From Fragilaria crotonensis (lineage: Eukaryota > Bacillariophyta > Fragilariophyceae > Fragilariales > Fragilariaceae): DNA of 45,598 nucleotides. Positions 1 through 11,677 of the stretch are shown here, in pieces; positions within the stretch are counted from its first letter, which is position 1; each line of letters starts with the position of its first letter. The stretch spans positions 1-45,598 of the forward strand of contig JAKSYS010000514.1 in NCBI GenBank assembly GCA_022925895.1, read 5' to 3'. The position numbers and the translations under genes are program-made. The notes under the pieces were generated by a model, which was given only the letters and a program-made list of their open reading frames with translations, was not told where the DNA came from and did no database searches.

Positions 1-233
1 GAAATCACAGTTGGATTGCCCAAGGAAAATGTGGACAAATTGTTGTTGTAGAAAAGGAGGTTATGAGGCGGAAAGCAGTCCGGGACAACTGTAGTTTTCG
101 TACTGGCGAATCGCCGTATACAGTTGGCGTGAAAACTTCGTATCCAAAGCCGGATGGGACTCAGCTGGCGGGGACGAAAATTCAACGTCAATAACGGCAC
201 AATAACAGCTGTTAGCTGCTGTACCTTGACTCT
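1..233 (-). repeat. Copia-1 3' LTR, partial
   Basis: This segment repeats at 7448-7682. It lacks one G at 67-68 (GG here, GGG at 7514-7516) and one further G near position 140. Similarity stops at 233, where the complement of the next bases is a GAGAGGG purine tract. The LTR edge does not start with the usual TG, so the exact terminus is uncertain by a few bases. Confidence 0.85.
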
Positions 234-401
234 CCCTCTCATTCAATGAAACAAGAAATAGATTAGTGATGGTGTGGTGAAAATGAAGGACATGAACAAT
301 AAACATATGGGCTTGCAGGATAAGAGGAACACTCTTAAATCCACCCAACACAAGTGCGGCGGTGCAGCGTGTCATAACCTTGAGCAAGCTTTCGAATGCG
401 T

Positions 402-1914
402 TCAAAAACTTCGATTGAGGCCTTGGTAGGTAGTCAGCCAACTGGTCAGTGGTTGCAATCTTGAGCACTTCGACATCTCCGTTGCGGACGTGGTGCCAGA
501 AGAAGTGCCACTTGACCAGGAAGTACTTGGTGCGATTAGTAATGCGTTGCTTGGTAGCAGAAGCAGAGCACCATTGTTGTCTTCAAAGACTCGGCAGCGA
601 ATGGTAGACTTGAAGTCAGGTGGCAGAGTCAATTCCTTGCAGATTTCTCCAAGAAGATCACGAAGTGGCAACAGAGTCCTCATGCTTGCACTGAGCAGAG
701 TACTCAGATTCCAATGTAGACAGGGAGATCTCTGTTTGCAGTTGAGACTTCCAGAGAATGGACAACCTCAAGGGTGATGATGTAGCCGGTGCGGGACTTG
801 GCGCTGGTGTCAGAATGATCAGGGTCCGCGACCATGGAGGCCAGCAAAGTCAGCATCAACATAACAATCAAGAGAGAGGTCTCCAGTGGAGTCACAATAG
901 TTCCTTTGTCAGCAGTGCGGTGCAAGTAGCGGACAATTGTTTTGATTGCCATGGCATGGCTCTTCTTGGGAGAATGATTGAACCTGGCAACTTGACTTAC
1001 TGCAAATGTGATGTCTGGCCTTGTGTTTGTTGACAAGTACAAGAGCATTCCAACAATAGAGCGGTAGTTCCAGAACTCATCCATGGGTTCTCCATCAGGG
1101 TCAATCCCAAGGCATGCTTGCATAGCAGGAGTGTGGTTGGGGTTGCAGTCTTGAAGTCCTGTTGCCTTTATGATCTTCTGAATCAAACCCTTTTGTGTTA
1201 GGGTGACAGTGTTGGAGACTTCATCCTTGACAAACTTGATTCCAGAAAATCAGTGAATGTGCCTTCACGAGTGAACTCCAAACCCAAATCAGTAAGATCC
1301 TGGAACAGTTTGTCAAGATCCTTTTTGTTGGAGTAGGCAATCCCAAGATCATCAACATAGAGTACAATCATGATGGTCTTGTTGTACAAGAGGCATGAGT
1401 CTGTGGCACTCTGCTTCAAACCTTGGAGGAGGAGTGCTTCACGAATGTGTTGATACCAAAGGCGGGGGCAACCGAGAGACCGTAGGGGCTCTTAACAAGT
1501 CGTAGGCAAGTTCTTTGGTCACTTGGCTGATCAGACTTGAAGCCCTTGGCATGTGGATCCAGACTGGGTCAGTTAGGTTGGCTTGGACAAAGGCACTGCT
1601 GAAGTCAATGGAGCAAGTTTGCCATCCCAATGTTAGGGACAAGACAAGGAACAATCGAACTGAACTCCAAGCAACAACTGGGGCATAGGTTTCAGGTTCT
1701 CCTTCTTCAAGGTCGCCTCGAACACAGTAGCGCGCTTTGTACTTGGTGACTTCTCCATCTGGGGATCGCTTGCGCGAAATACCCAAGTCCCTGGGAGAAT
1801 CTTGGTCTTGGCTTCAAGGATACTGACTTCCTTCAAAGTCCCATTCTTCTCAAGGCTTGTCACTTCCTTAGCAGCTGCCTCCATCCACTTGGTCACATGC
1901 TCAATGTCAGCCAT
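402..1914 (-). pseudogene. Copia-1 reverse transcriptase and RNase H (frame-broken)
   Basis: In at least four frames the minus strand encodes a Copia RT and RNase H. About 1633-1914 holds the RT N-terminus (VTKWMEAAAKEVTSLEKNGT), 1439-1786 the part with KARYCVRGD and SIDFSSAFVQA, and 1198-1419 the catalytic YVDD box (LYVDDLGIAYSNKKDLD, complement of about 1346-1366). 704-1186 carries the connection and RNase H start (YRSIVGMLLYLSTNTRPDI), and 402-683 the RNase H end. Each break can be bridged by one or two bases and there is no large deletion. Read literally this is a pseudogene. Because the LTRs are almost identical, consensus errors may explain part of the damage. Confidence 0.8.
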
Positions 1915-2506
1915 AGCTTGGTCAAAGCTCAGAGTGTCAGGATCAGATGCAGCTGCCTTGAAGGCAGTTGGGAAAGGATGATTCCATTTTCCTCAAAGAT
2001 CAAGCACTTGGAGAAGCAAAGTATCCATGGCCTTGAGTGTTATCGTATCCAAGGCGTTGTGGTGCTGCGCGAATGCGGTTGGACCGGCGCGGAGACGTTG
2101 GTGGCGGAGGCGACTTGACTGGTTGCTCGTCACGTGGTGAGTCAAGGGCGAATGCATTGTCTGGAACAGGACTCTCCCTCGTTTCAGACATTGGGGTCTG
2201 CTCCCGAACTGGGGAAGATTGGCTGATGAACTGGGGAGATCAGGGTAGCTGGGACCTTGCGTGGCGTCTCTTCCTTGGCTTGTGAGCTGGAGTGTGGACG
2301 GCGTTGCAGAGGTGAAGTTCTGATGTCTGGCGTTGGAGGAGACTGGAGAGACCGAGGATCGATAGACTGCTCCCTCGTTTGAGACATCATGGGAGTTGGA
2401 GGCCTTGGGTGAGCAATGGAGAGCTTGGCAATGGCTGTGGAACAGTTGGTGTCCTGGGTGGAGCCTCAGCCAAGGAGGAACTGGGAGTTGTTCAATTGCA
2501 ACAGCT

Positions 2507-4287
2507 TCATCCATGGAGCAGCAACTCTTGTTTGGTTCTCATTGATGGCTTCTGTAGCTTGGGAGTCCATTCGCGCTTCCTCTGTAGCATCATTGTCGTC
2601 GTCGTCATCGAATGGGAACTGATATCTTGAGTCGCCAAACAAACGGGCCCAACGCGTTGTATTAAAATCCGGGAGGCATCCACATTAGTAGCCACCGTTG
2701 CAAACCAATCGTCAAACACAATGTGATATTGGGGAGTGATGTACCCTGTCTCTGGATTCAAAACCAAGGGGACTGTGCTTGCATGCTTCTTGGAGAGCCC
2801 CATGTTGACGCAGCGGATGGACCGAGGCTTCCAGCGAGGCAGCTTCTTTCCATCTGCAATGGTTTCTCAAGAGCATACACAGGGCATCCCCACATGCAGA
2901 TCATGATACTTCCTTTGCTCCCATCTGGACTTGGTGAAGACATCACTTGGACAGAGACCTGTTGCCAAATCAGGAACATGGTTGTGGAGGAAGATAGCAT
3001 GGGAGACTGCCATTGGCCAAAGTGTTGCATCAGCCACATCTGGCCAATGTACCGCTGAATGGAGCATCATTGTCCGAGCAATCGACATGATCGTTTGGAT
3101 TGCCCTCTCAGCATGGCCATTGTGATGGTGAGCTCCAACTCCAGCAAACTTGACAACTTGCTTCAGAGTTCCAAGGTGCTCAGTGAACTTAGCTGAGGTG
3201 AAGCTCCCACCATTGTCAGAGAGATAGATTGTGGAATGACTCCACTGTCCCTTGCCATCAACTCAAAGTTCTGCTTGGCCTTCAGAGTCTCATGAGTGTT
3301 CAGATGCTTCTGAAACTCAACATGCACAAAGTTGGAAGCATGATCAATGAAGAGGCAGCCACCAGCAAACATGTCTGAGTTCAAGCTCCTTCCAGCTGAA
3401 GAAAGAGCCTTCCCTTTGTTCCACAAATGAAGTGATCAATGGAGACTTGTTGTCCAGGAGCAAGTTGTCTGCCTTGAGAACTCCAGCTCGATCCTTGATA
3501 ACAGTTGTGATCTTGGCAGGAGCTGGTCGCTGATGTTGCTTCCCATATTGGCATGCGGCACACTTGGGAGGGTTGACAATTCGGCAAGCAGCAGTATGGA
3601 GTGATCGATGCGACTCACTCCGACTCAGGACTCCAGTTCGCATGATGAATTGGATCTTGCGAAAGGAAGGTGTCCAAGGCGGTGGTGCCACCTTAATAAC
3701 TCCTTCTCAGCTTCAGTCAAGTTGAGGTTGCTCTCATGAACAGTGTTGAGAGTAATGTTGAGAGCTGCAACTGCCTTGGGAGTATCTGAGCTGCGGTGTG
3801 CATCAGAGGTAGGCAAGTTGTTGTCAGGGTTGACTCTTGCAATGAGTTGCCCTCTGGCTTCATCAGAGGTGCCACTCAAGGTCAGTTGATGAGCTTCAAT
3901 GGTGATGGTCTCTCCAGGGTAAGCTTGGAGCAAGCTTGTGGTGGATAGGAGCCTGACCTTGATGCAAGACACCAAGTATGCTGGGACCTTGAGCATCCTT
4001 AGGTTGCCCAGAGTATCTTGCATTGCCCACAGAACATGACCTTGGCCTTCAATCCTGAGTCCCTTTGCAATGCCCTGCAGTTGAGTGATAGGGCCAGGGG
4101 TGTTGATGGGTCCAACAAAGTCCTTGCGGTCAGGAGTGATCGAGATGCACCAGAGTCCCAAATGACAGGAAACGCGTTGAAGCCTTGGGAAGGATTCGCG
4201 GAAGCGGTCGGTTGACTGGAGAGCCATGCGAAGGATTGTGGAGTAGTTGCCGTTTGGAAACTTAGCCATGTTCACTTGCATTGCCAT
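2507..4287 (-). pseudogene. Copia-1 protease and integrase (frame-broken)
   Basis: The aspartic protease site reads WDSGAS in one frame (complement of about 4147-4167) and continues as ITPDRKDFVGPI in the next, so a frameshift lies beside the active site. The integrase zinc finger follows: HHRLGH (about 3660) and CAACQYGKQH (about 3540). The core reads LFIDHASNFVHVEFQKHLNT (about 3290-3350) and then ARDSGVIPQS. Downstream are SIARTMMLHSAVHWPD and a C-terminal part ending near YHIVFDDWFATV (about 2700). These are typical Copia integrase landmarks spread over several frames. Confidence 0.8.
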
Positions 4288-4329
4288 CTTGCGAGCAGCT
4301 TGAAGTTGCTTGGAGGTCCACTGATGGTT

Positions 4330-5374
4330 CCCTAGGCCTTGGAAGCCAATGGGAGAGACGGGCGATAGACGCCGTTGGACTTGGGAAGCCTGCGGCGGCG
4401 TCGCTGCTGGCGAAGCGGAGCGTCGAGTGAGGCGTCGTTGACATCGCAGTGGTTGATCCTTGGCCCTTCCTCTTGCGTCGACAAATCCGATGGCGAGCGG
4501 GATGTGTTACGGAGCTTGGGGCAAGGTTCAGTTGGCCCATGGACGATTGTATCGTTGCAGTGGCGGCAGGTCCAGTGAGTTGATCGCGGAATGGAGCGCT
4601 TGAGCGAGTCGACACGCTGAAGGAGAGTTGCAACCTTGGAGTGAAGGTCGTTCAACTGCACTTGCTGCTGTTGTTCAACCAACGTTGGTGCATTCCTCCG
4701 AATGTAGCGTCCCATGGATCGCAAGTTAATGGGGTACCTGCGATGCAGTCCATGGGAGCGAATACTTCCGGCTTGGGAACATTCGCGCGTCGTGTGACCT
4801 TGCGATTGTGTTGCTTGAGAGCACGGCGATGGCGGCGAGAAGGTAGCTCCTTAGGATCAGGCTCAGGCGATGTTGAGCTGGGCTTAGGAAGCCAGAACAG
4901 TACGACCATGGCCAGTAAGGCCCAAAGCAATGGAGCAATGGCGCCTCCTGGTGAGCCTCCAAAATTGCGAGACGTGCGGGCGAACGACCATGACATGCGC
5001 TCGAAGGATTGCCATGACTTGGCTCCAATCGACGGCGTTAAAATGCGCCATGGCGAGTTGAATAATTTCCAGCGTGGAGGTCCACATAGTTTTGCAAACG
5101 GGACTGAAAATATTGCCATCACGTAGGTGAGCAGTAGAACGAGTACGGGAGGATCCGGGTCACCATGGTGCGCAGGATAAAGCGCGTCAGTCACACTTGG
5201 GACGACCTCAATTTCCGTGGTCCACACCGATGGATCGAAGGCAAGAGACATTGTTGATTGCAGAACCAACACCTTGAGGGCCCTCAGAGCTCTTCTTGAC
5301 TCCAGTGTGCGTTGCCGTTGCGTGGGTAGTAGTCCAACGCTTGCAGCTTGCGCACCAGTTGAAAGCCTTTCCAT
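4330..5374 (-). pseudogene. Copia-1 extra region between Gag knuckle and protease: two hydrophobic segments, coiled coil, CxxC
   Basis: A 240-codon frame (4652-5374) contains two strongly hydrophobic stretches, LVLLLTYVMAIFSVPF (about 5090-5140) and APLLWALLAMVVLFWLP (about 4890-4945), then a basic segment. An overlapping frame (4332-4724) continues with a glutamine-rich coiled coil (LVEQQQQVQLNDLHSKVATL) and a putative zinc-binding TCRHCNDTIVHGPTEPC. I know no such domain in ordinary Copia Gag-Pol, where protease follows the knuckle closely. It may be an accessory or membrane-associated segment, or host sequence picked up by the element. Its function is unknown to me. The shift between the two frames is inferred. 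Confidence 0.5.
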
Positions 5375-5418
5375 TGGCTTGCTTGACTTGGGTGCTCCAG
5401 ATGGAGGAGGAGTAGACT

Positions 5419-6849
5419 TCAGGACTTGACATCCTTTGGTCTTTCATTGCCATTCCCATTCCTGCCCTTGCCCTTGTTGTTCTCTGGGCATTCGCGCGAC
5501 CAGTGTCCAGGCTTGTTGCACTTGTGACAGACTCCTTTCTTGGCAAGTCCAGCACCATTGTTGGAGGCCTTGGACTGGATGAGGTTGAGTACCTCAGCTC
5601 TGGTGATTGGAGTCGCCATGTTTCCGAATGCAGCTGGTGGAGCCTTGGAGTCGCGAGTGTGACGTGCAGGTGGCCACTCCTTCCTGTCAAAGAGCGTCCT
5701 GTAGGCATCCTCTGCGTGAGCGCAGATGTCCTTGTAGGTCAGCTTGTTGACTTGCATGTGAAGGTTGGCAGCTTCCTTGTCCTTGAATCAATGTCCAAAA
5801 GAGCTTGCTCCAAGTTCTGCTTGACAGATCTCAGGGGGAAGCGGAAGTCCTCATTGCCAGAACCACCAGCCAAAAGAAAGATCTTGAGCATGGCCAGAGT
5901 GAGGTTGTGGTCATACTGGCCAGCAGTTGTCAACTCATTTGCATCCTTGCGAAAGTGAGCTGCCAATTGTTCAAGGTTCTCTCCAGAGTACTGACTTGGG
6001 AGCCTGGCCTTGATGATGGCCTTGAGATCTTCAAACCTCTCAATGGAGGTGGACTGGATGGACTTGAGGAACTGGAGCCAAACAACTGGGAAGGAGTCAG
6101 AATCATCCAACTTCTCAGTCACCTTGTTGCTGAGCTCAGTTGAGAGTGAGGATAGCAAGTAGGTCCTGGCTGCCATGTCGTTGGTCCTGTCATACTTGTC
6201 GTAACGTTGAACTTGAGTTTCCGCCAACAACTTTGCCGACTGGACCGTGTACCTGGCGTGAGCCTTGATAACGTTAGTCATCTTGGCGTCGTCAGTTGGG
6301 TCCCTGAGGTAAGCAATGGAGTCCATGCCAGTGTCCTTGAGATGATCCCAGACAACATTCTGGAAGCTGATCAAATCATCACTTGGCTTGAAGGAGATCT
6401 TGTGCCCAGTTCTCCTGAAGTTGTAGCCCTTCTGGGCTGCAGAAACATAGACAGGGCGGAGCTGGTTGGGAGAGGTGTGCTCTAGGAGAGCAATGGAGCC
6501 ATCCAAACCTGTCCAGGTGTGGTTGGGCTTTCCACCTGTCCAAGCAGACCATTCATCCTTGGTCACCAAAGTGATTCCCCAATGAGGGGAACAAGAGGCT
6601 TGGAGCTTGAAGGAGCTGGGAGCTCCACTGGGGCAGTCATTGGGTTGGGAACTCCAAGACAGACTCTTCATCAGTAGCAAGAGTCCTGGCTTGAGCGATT
6701 GCCTCGGTGAGGCGAACGTCGACAGGATCGGAGATCTCGAATCCTTCTGGATTGCCGCGGCCTTCGACAGCAGTCCCAAGGATTCCAACAACAGGTTCGT
6801 CTGGAAGATTCGTCGGGGACGTAGAGCCTTCAGATGGTGGAACCGACAT
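5419..6849 (-). pseudogene. Copia-1 Gag with CCHC zinc knuckle (frame-broken)
   Basis: The likely Gag start is the ATG at 6849 (MSVPPSEGSTSPTNLPDEP). The frame shifts near 6640 into a long frame (5739 to about 6640) holding a typical UBN2/Copia-type Gag core (YLLSSLSTELSNKVTEKL, EDLKAIIKARLPSQYSGENL). A second shift near 5750 leads to the C-terminal part with a perfect zinc knuckle, CHKCNKPGHWSREC (CX2CX4HX4C, complement of about 5487-5530). Gag packages element RNA into virus-like particles. The 5' leader lies between 6850 and the 5' LTR. Confidence 0.75.
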
Positions 6850-7189
6850 GATGATTGGAGTCTTGGCTTGGAAAGCAGATCTTCAACCACTCAACAGATT
6901 GCTGGCTGCGTACTCGAGTTGGCAGAGAGCAATGAATCAGCCTAGTCTTGGGAAGACGTGGGGCTGTCGCAGGATCGCCGGAGGAGACCTGCCTTGACGC
7001 TGAGCGTAGCTTCCTTGGAAAGGAACTTGAAACGAGCTTGCCGGAGAGGAAAGTGCGTTAGAGGGTAAGTCTTATTATTGGGCGAAAATAACCAGTCGAA
7101 GTACACGGCGTGATCAAGGCTGCGTACTAGTTCGTAGAAATCCGGGTTCGGTCAAACTTAGAGTTTTAATTCTAGTGTTGTTTAACTTA

Positions 7190-7682
7190 TGAGCTTATTT
7201 CTAGGTTTCACTTTGAAGGAACCAATTCAATCCAGGTCCGATTGAATCTTGCCGATCTACTTTCGCGAAGTTAGAGGGTTGTGGGAGTGAACATTCAAAG
7301 CCTTCATCCCACTGATAAGGGCATTGAAATGTCAACACCAACTCCACTTCCAAGAGTAAATTGGTGATTGCAACAACTGTTGCAACATGGTTAGACTTAG
7401 ACAACATGATGAGGGACACATGTTGTAAATTAGTTGGCACATGAAGGGAAATCACAGTTGGATTGCCCAAGGAAAATGTGGACAAATTGTTGTTGTAGAA
7501 AAGGAGGTTATGAGGGCGGAAAGCAGTCCGGGACAACTGTAGTTTTCGTACTGGCGAATCGCCGTATACAGTTGGCGTGAGAAACTTCGTATCCAAAGCC
7601 GGATGGGACTCAGCTGGCGGGGACGAAAATTCAACGTCAATAACGGCACAATAACAGCTGTTAGCTGCTGTACCTTGACTCT
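7190..7682 (-). repeat. Copia-1 5' LTR (inner edge approximate)
   Basis: The outer part (7448-7682) matches 1-233 almost perfectly. The inner edge cannot be fixed because the matching part of the other LTR is outside the window. The given start is an estimate, and the LTR could reach about 7090. No convincing primer-binding site was recognised. Confidence 0.6.
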
Positions 7683-7930
7683 TCTAGTATGACTGACTAC
7701 TGCATACTGCAAACAACCCGGTACTGGTAGTCAAAGAACGCAGCAGTAGATTCACGCATACTCCGAAGTCCGGAGTGCTTGTTAAGGTTCGTTTCCAATG
7801 AGCATACAGGGAGTATGTTAAAAGTTAATAGTGACTGCTGGACAGTCGGGTCTCTGCTCTAGCCAGAGTGGAAGGGTAGGTAGAGTGTAGTGGGCACGAT
7901 TTTTGAGGAGTGCATAAAAACGACAGTAGA

Positions 7931-9168
7931 TCAGATTGCGACATCGCTGGGAAGATCGGTCACGAACATGTACCCCGCCGAGTGTGTGATTGCGAACGGG
8001 ACCCTGCTATCCATCAATACTGATTGCGGTGTCACGCCGCAAGCATGAAAGACTGGTATTTCATCCTCACGAACATCAATCGCATCGCCCCAATCTGGGT
8101 TTTCCAAATCGGTTATCCCGATTGATTTGGCATTGCCAACACAGACTGGAGGACCATGGGCATGAGGGTATTGAGAGGTGATTTCTACTTCTTTTGCAAT
8201 ATCGAGTGCCTTGATGGGCTTCATAGATACCACCATGTTGCCAGACAGAGAGCCTGACGATCGACATGGCAGGTTGGTTCGATACATGGGCACATTCTTC
8301 CCCGCTTCCGCAGATCGCAGTGGAATGCCTGCTTTGATAAAAGCGCCGTCGTATGAAAAGCTGCAACCAATCAGGAAAGCAACGGAGTTCTCAGGCCAGT
8401 AACCAGTAACATCGTCAACTTCCCTCTCAAGTACTCCATCCCTGTAAATAGCGTACCTACGTGGGCAATACAGATATGTCTGCGTTAGCAATCGATCAGG
8501 AGATGGTCATCAATTGATCATTACAACTCACTTCGGAAGATCGGTTCTGAGATCGGCATCTCGTGCCACACCTTTCGGATGAGGTGACCCTACATCGCAA
8601 ACCTCAATCAACGGGCAAGCCTTCTTGTTGCGTTGACAAAAGAGCAAAAAGTCAAACGCATGCTGGCCTTGGGGCAAAACAACAAGATTGCATTGTAGAA
8701 ATCCTGGACACTGGCCATTGGTTGGCCTTGCGAATCTGCCATGTCGAACTTCCTGGCGGAATCGTTGCGATTCAAGACCTTTCGAAATTATGGGCGCGCC
8801 GTACCACGTATCTTCGACACCTAGCGTTTCATGTTCAGGACTATCAATATTAACATGATGCAGTTTATCGTCTTGTTCTTGACCAGAATTCTGTACAAGT
8901 TTCGAGTCCGCATCGCCGGAGAGTGGTTGCGCACTCCACTCCTTGGGATTGAAGATATCCATTCTTGGAGCTGATGCCACCATCGCATCAATATCTGGGT
9001 CTCGAGGTCCCAAATAAGAGTCCTTCAAGACAGCACGGAGTTCCTCTAATTCCGACGTTGTGAAAGTATTCGCCGGTGACCCTTCCTGCGGCTGACATGC
9101 CGGAAGCGCCGCAGTAAGAGCTCCATGCGGATGGCTCGTTCTGCGTCCGACAGCGCTTTGGTTGTCAT
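7931..9168 (-). CDS. D-glutamate cyclase / DUF1445 (putative hydro-lyase) family protein
   Basis: Vertebrate members of this family (DGLUCY) convert D-glutamate to 5-oxo-D-proline in mitochondria; bacterial members are annotated as putative hydro-lyases. Two exons (8532-9168 and 7931-8456) join across a 75-nt GTGAGT...TAG intron (8457-8531), giving [15 protein letters not shown]. Family landmarks are [12 protein letters not shown] and [14 protein letters not shown] in exon 1, then [41 protein letters not shown] and [15 protein letters not shown] in exon 2. The chosen start (ATG at 9168, [12 protein letters not shown]) needs one missing base near 9115 to stay in frame; the total then fits the splice phase exactly. 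The reading frame is also open upstream of this ATG to about 9230, so an earlier exon is possible. About 130 residues precede the conserved domain. The gene sits between two Copia insertions. Confidence 0.85.
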
Positions 9169-9242
9169 GAATTTTCGAAACTCAAAGTCCGTGCGACCGC
9201 GGAAGCTGCGGTCAATGTTGAAATTGAAACCCTGTTACGACA

Positions 9243-9515
9243 ATGCCGAAATATGAGTTGACAATGAAGACACAAGAAGCACTAGACCTCATCAACAAAG
9301 TCATGCCGTATTTCAAGGATCTCTTCGAACAGAACTACGATGACGAGTTTGACATACACTTACAATTCAACCTCAGGACGAGTTGTGAGTTGAGACGTGA
9401 GACCATCTGTTGCGTCAATCGCGAAGCGATCAAATTCGTGAGCGCGGAATACCGACCTCTTGTCCTCGACCTGGTTATGTTGATGTTGTGCTTCTCGCTT
9501 GAACCAGGCACATAG
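9243..9515 (+). CDS. Hypothetical 90-residue ORF
   Basis: The ATG-started frame reads MPKYELTMKTQEALDLINKV and is acidic and helical in its first 45 residues (MPYFKDLFEQNYDDEFDIHL). I recognise no family. It lies 75 bp from the assumed start of the divergent D-glutamate cyclase gene and just before Copia-2. A GTGAGT at about 9385 could be a splice donor, so the true product may differ after residue 48. It may also be a remnant of a gene split by the Copia insertion. Confidence 0.3.
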   Translation: MPKYELTMKTQEALDLINKVMPYFKDLFEQNYDDEFDIHLQFNLRTSCELRRETICCVNREAIKFVSAEYRPLVLDLVMLMLCFSLEPGT

Positions 9516-9785
9516 GCCAAGTACTTGTAGTGAGTGAGTACTACGAAGTGTATGAATATGTACTTGGGCGTACGGAATAAATGACATACCACTCGTCGAG
9601 TACTAGCCGTACTCCAGTACTGTGCCAGGTACTACTACTCTAAATATGGACATACTCAGGTTTACGCGGCTACACTAAAGTACCAGTTATTTACATACCC
9701 ATTCCGGAGTTCGGACGCACGTCGGAAGCCTCCAATCCACGTCGCTTTCGGTGTGTCAGAAATGTCATGGACGCTCCTGTAGAAG

Positions 9786-9945
9786 TGATTATAAGTAGTC
9801 GAAGTAACATGGGCGAGAGACATAGAAGGACTTAAACGTTATACAAACGAAGAAGTGCGTTCAGTGCTGGTGTGCTGGATGCACCCAGTACTACCGTCGT
9901 TATCGCACTGTATACTGTAGCATGTTGCATGGCCATAATTAATCA
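9786..9945 (-). repeat. Copia-2 3' LTR
   Basis: This 160-bp TG...CA repeat is identical to 16255-16414. It is the downstream LTR because the element reads on the minus strand. The GAAG duplication sits at 9782-9785. Confidence 0.93.
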
Positions 9946-9956
9946 GTCCCCTCGAA
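9946..9956 (-). other. Copia-2 polypurine tract
   Basis: On the minus strand the bases directly before the 3' LTR read CGAGGGGAC. That is the expected place and composition for the primer of plus-strand DNA synthesis. Confidence 0.6.
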
Positions 9957-10087
9957 CTAATGGGACTAAGTCGGACGAGCACATTAGGTCGTCGTAACTC
10001 GCGTTGTATACGATCATAGTGATATTTAGTTGCCGATGATGGCAAACAAGGAAACCCAAAAAAACCTGCGAACCTCGGTGAGGGTTA

Positions 10088-11610
10088 TCAACTGTGATCG
10101 GTTATGTCATACAAAATCAGCCCAACTAAGTGATCTCGTTTCTGACCACCGGGGATGATCTTGGTGCAGATATCGGCTGGGTTATCGTGTCGACACGTGC
10201 CCCGTTAAGCATTCGCCCATCGCCACTGCCTCGCGCACCGCATGGTAACATACGGAGTTTGACTTCTTCTTCAAAGTCGATTCTGGTCGCTGTGTATTAT
10301 GAATGACGGACATATTGTCCCCGTAAATATATGAAGGTCCAGATAATGGTACTCCCATCATTCGCAGCTTGTAGCGAAGACCACGGAGTGTTTCCATCCC
10401 TTGTTTCATCGCTACGAATTCGGCACCGAATACACTGGTCTCAATCGTTGATTGCTTCTTCGAGAACCATGTGATGGGGGCCATGTTTAGATACATGACG
10501 AACCCTGTTCGCGATCGTCTTGTGCGCTGGTCGCCCGCATGGTCTGAGTCAACAAACAGTCGCAGATCAACCTCCTTGCCTCGTGCCTCAGGTGCATTTG
10601 GCGGGATTGCCTCATTCACATCCCCATAATATTGTTTCCAATCGCACTCTTTGAACACTGACATGTCGATGACAGGATAAGAAGGATCAAACACAATCCG
10701 GGCGTTGTGTTTCTTTTCGAGATAACCAAAATGTGAAACACTGCATTCAAGTGTCCCTCTCGTGGCTGAGCTAGGTACGAGGCTAACTCCGAGACCGGTG
10801 ATAATGTCGATCCGACCCAATTCGACGCACCACCTGAGGACTCCGATCTGTGTCTGGTAGAACGATCCTTGGGTCGCGTCGAGTATAGGACTCACGTCCG
10901 TCTCGGGAGCGTAGTTGAGGGGAAAAGGCCCTTTTGCCCTCTTTGTCCAATGCCTCGACGGGAAATTGACGTTGTGATATTCCTTCACATTGTGCACAGC
11001 CGCTTGGATATACTTACTGGAGCTCATGGCCCAAGATTGTACGCCATTGGGCAACGTGAACGGGCGAAGCTTCGCACCCAAGTAAAACTCAGGATCACGA
11101 ATCGAGCCTGGCTTTGTTTTGAAGAAATGATCGATTTCTTTTAAAGCACGTACTCCGTCGTGATGAACGACAAGTATGTCGTCCACATACAGTAGACAAT
11201 ACGCATAGTATTTGTAGCCATCCTCAACTCGGACTTCGGGCTTCATCCACATCCGGATCGGCTTTACAGGAGTCCCAACCCAGATGCCGCATACAATCGG
11301 CGAGGTGATTGCGGAATGATGCTCCGGCTGACTTTAATCCGTACAGCGCTCGCACGATCACTGCTTTCTTCCCAGCGTCATTTCCGAACTCCGGGCCGAG
11401 TCGACACCATATCTTCTCTCCTACGGGCGCAGTCAGGTAAGCGTTTTCGATGTCTGCCGTTTTGACTTCCAGGTCATTGAGGGCAGCCAACGTTAACGCG
11501 ATGCGCACCGACTCCCTTGAGACAACGCTCGCATACGTTACATACGCCGGTGGCGATTCGGTCATGTGACCACCTGCCACTAGCCGTGCCTTTCTTTGAA
11601 AGTCTTCCAT
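10088..11610 (-). CDS. Copia-2 reverse transcriptase and RNase H
   Basis: The N-terminal RT part (11224-11610) has RKARLVAGGHMTESP, VKTADIENAYLTAPVGEKIW and ALYGLKSAGASFRNHLADCM. The next frame (10182-11252) carries the catalytic YVDD box (CLLYVDDILVVHHDG) and RNase H (FVDSDHAGDQRTRRSRTG; STIETSVFGAEFVAMKQGME; IYGDNMSVIHNTQ). A last shift near 10190 leads to the usual C-terminus DNPADICTKIIPGGQKRDHL and a stop at 10088. The enzyme copies element RNA into DNA inside the particle. Catalytic residues are present; the frame breaks near 11240 and 10190 are single-base. Confidence 0.85.
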
Positions 11611-11677
11611 TTTATGTCATACACGAGATGACAACGGATTTCCTGGTACGTTGGTGGTGGCTCCGTGCCATCATTAA

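Larger units (their letters stand above)
1..7682 (-). mobile_element. Copia-1: Ty1/Copia LTR retrotransposon, truncated by window start
   Basis: Reading on the minus strand, the order is LTR, Gag with a CCHC knuckle, an extra hydrophobic/coiled-coil region, protease, integrase, reverse transcriptase, RNase H, LTR. Integrase before RT is the Copia order. Positions 1-233 and 7448-7682 are the same LTR sequence and differ only by two one-base deletions in the left copy, so the insertion is young. The purine tract just before the 3' LTR on the minus strand (complement of about 234-250) fits a polypurine tract. The far end of the 3' LTR lies outside the window, so target-site duplications cannot be checked. 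The coding region is broken into many frames, which clashes with the near-identical LTRs. Confidence 0.9.

Noticed and set aside
402-6849. Copia-1 as an old, decayed element
   Set aside because: The frame breaks suggest decay, but the visible LTR parts have no substitutions over 233 bp. A young element with consensus errors, or one damaged on insertion, fits better.
7201-7596. 131-codon ORF inside the Copia-1 5' LTR
   Set aside because: It lies within the LTR, starts at a non-ATG codon and has no recognisable similarity. It is treated as chance.
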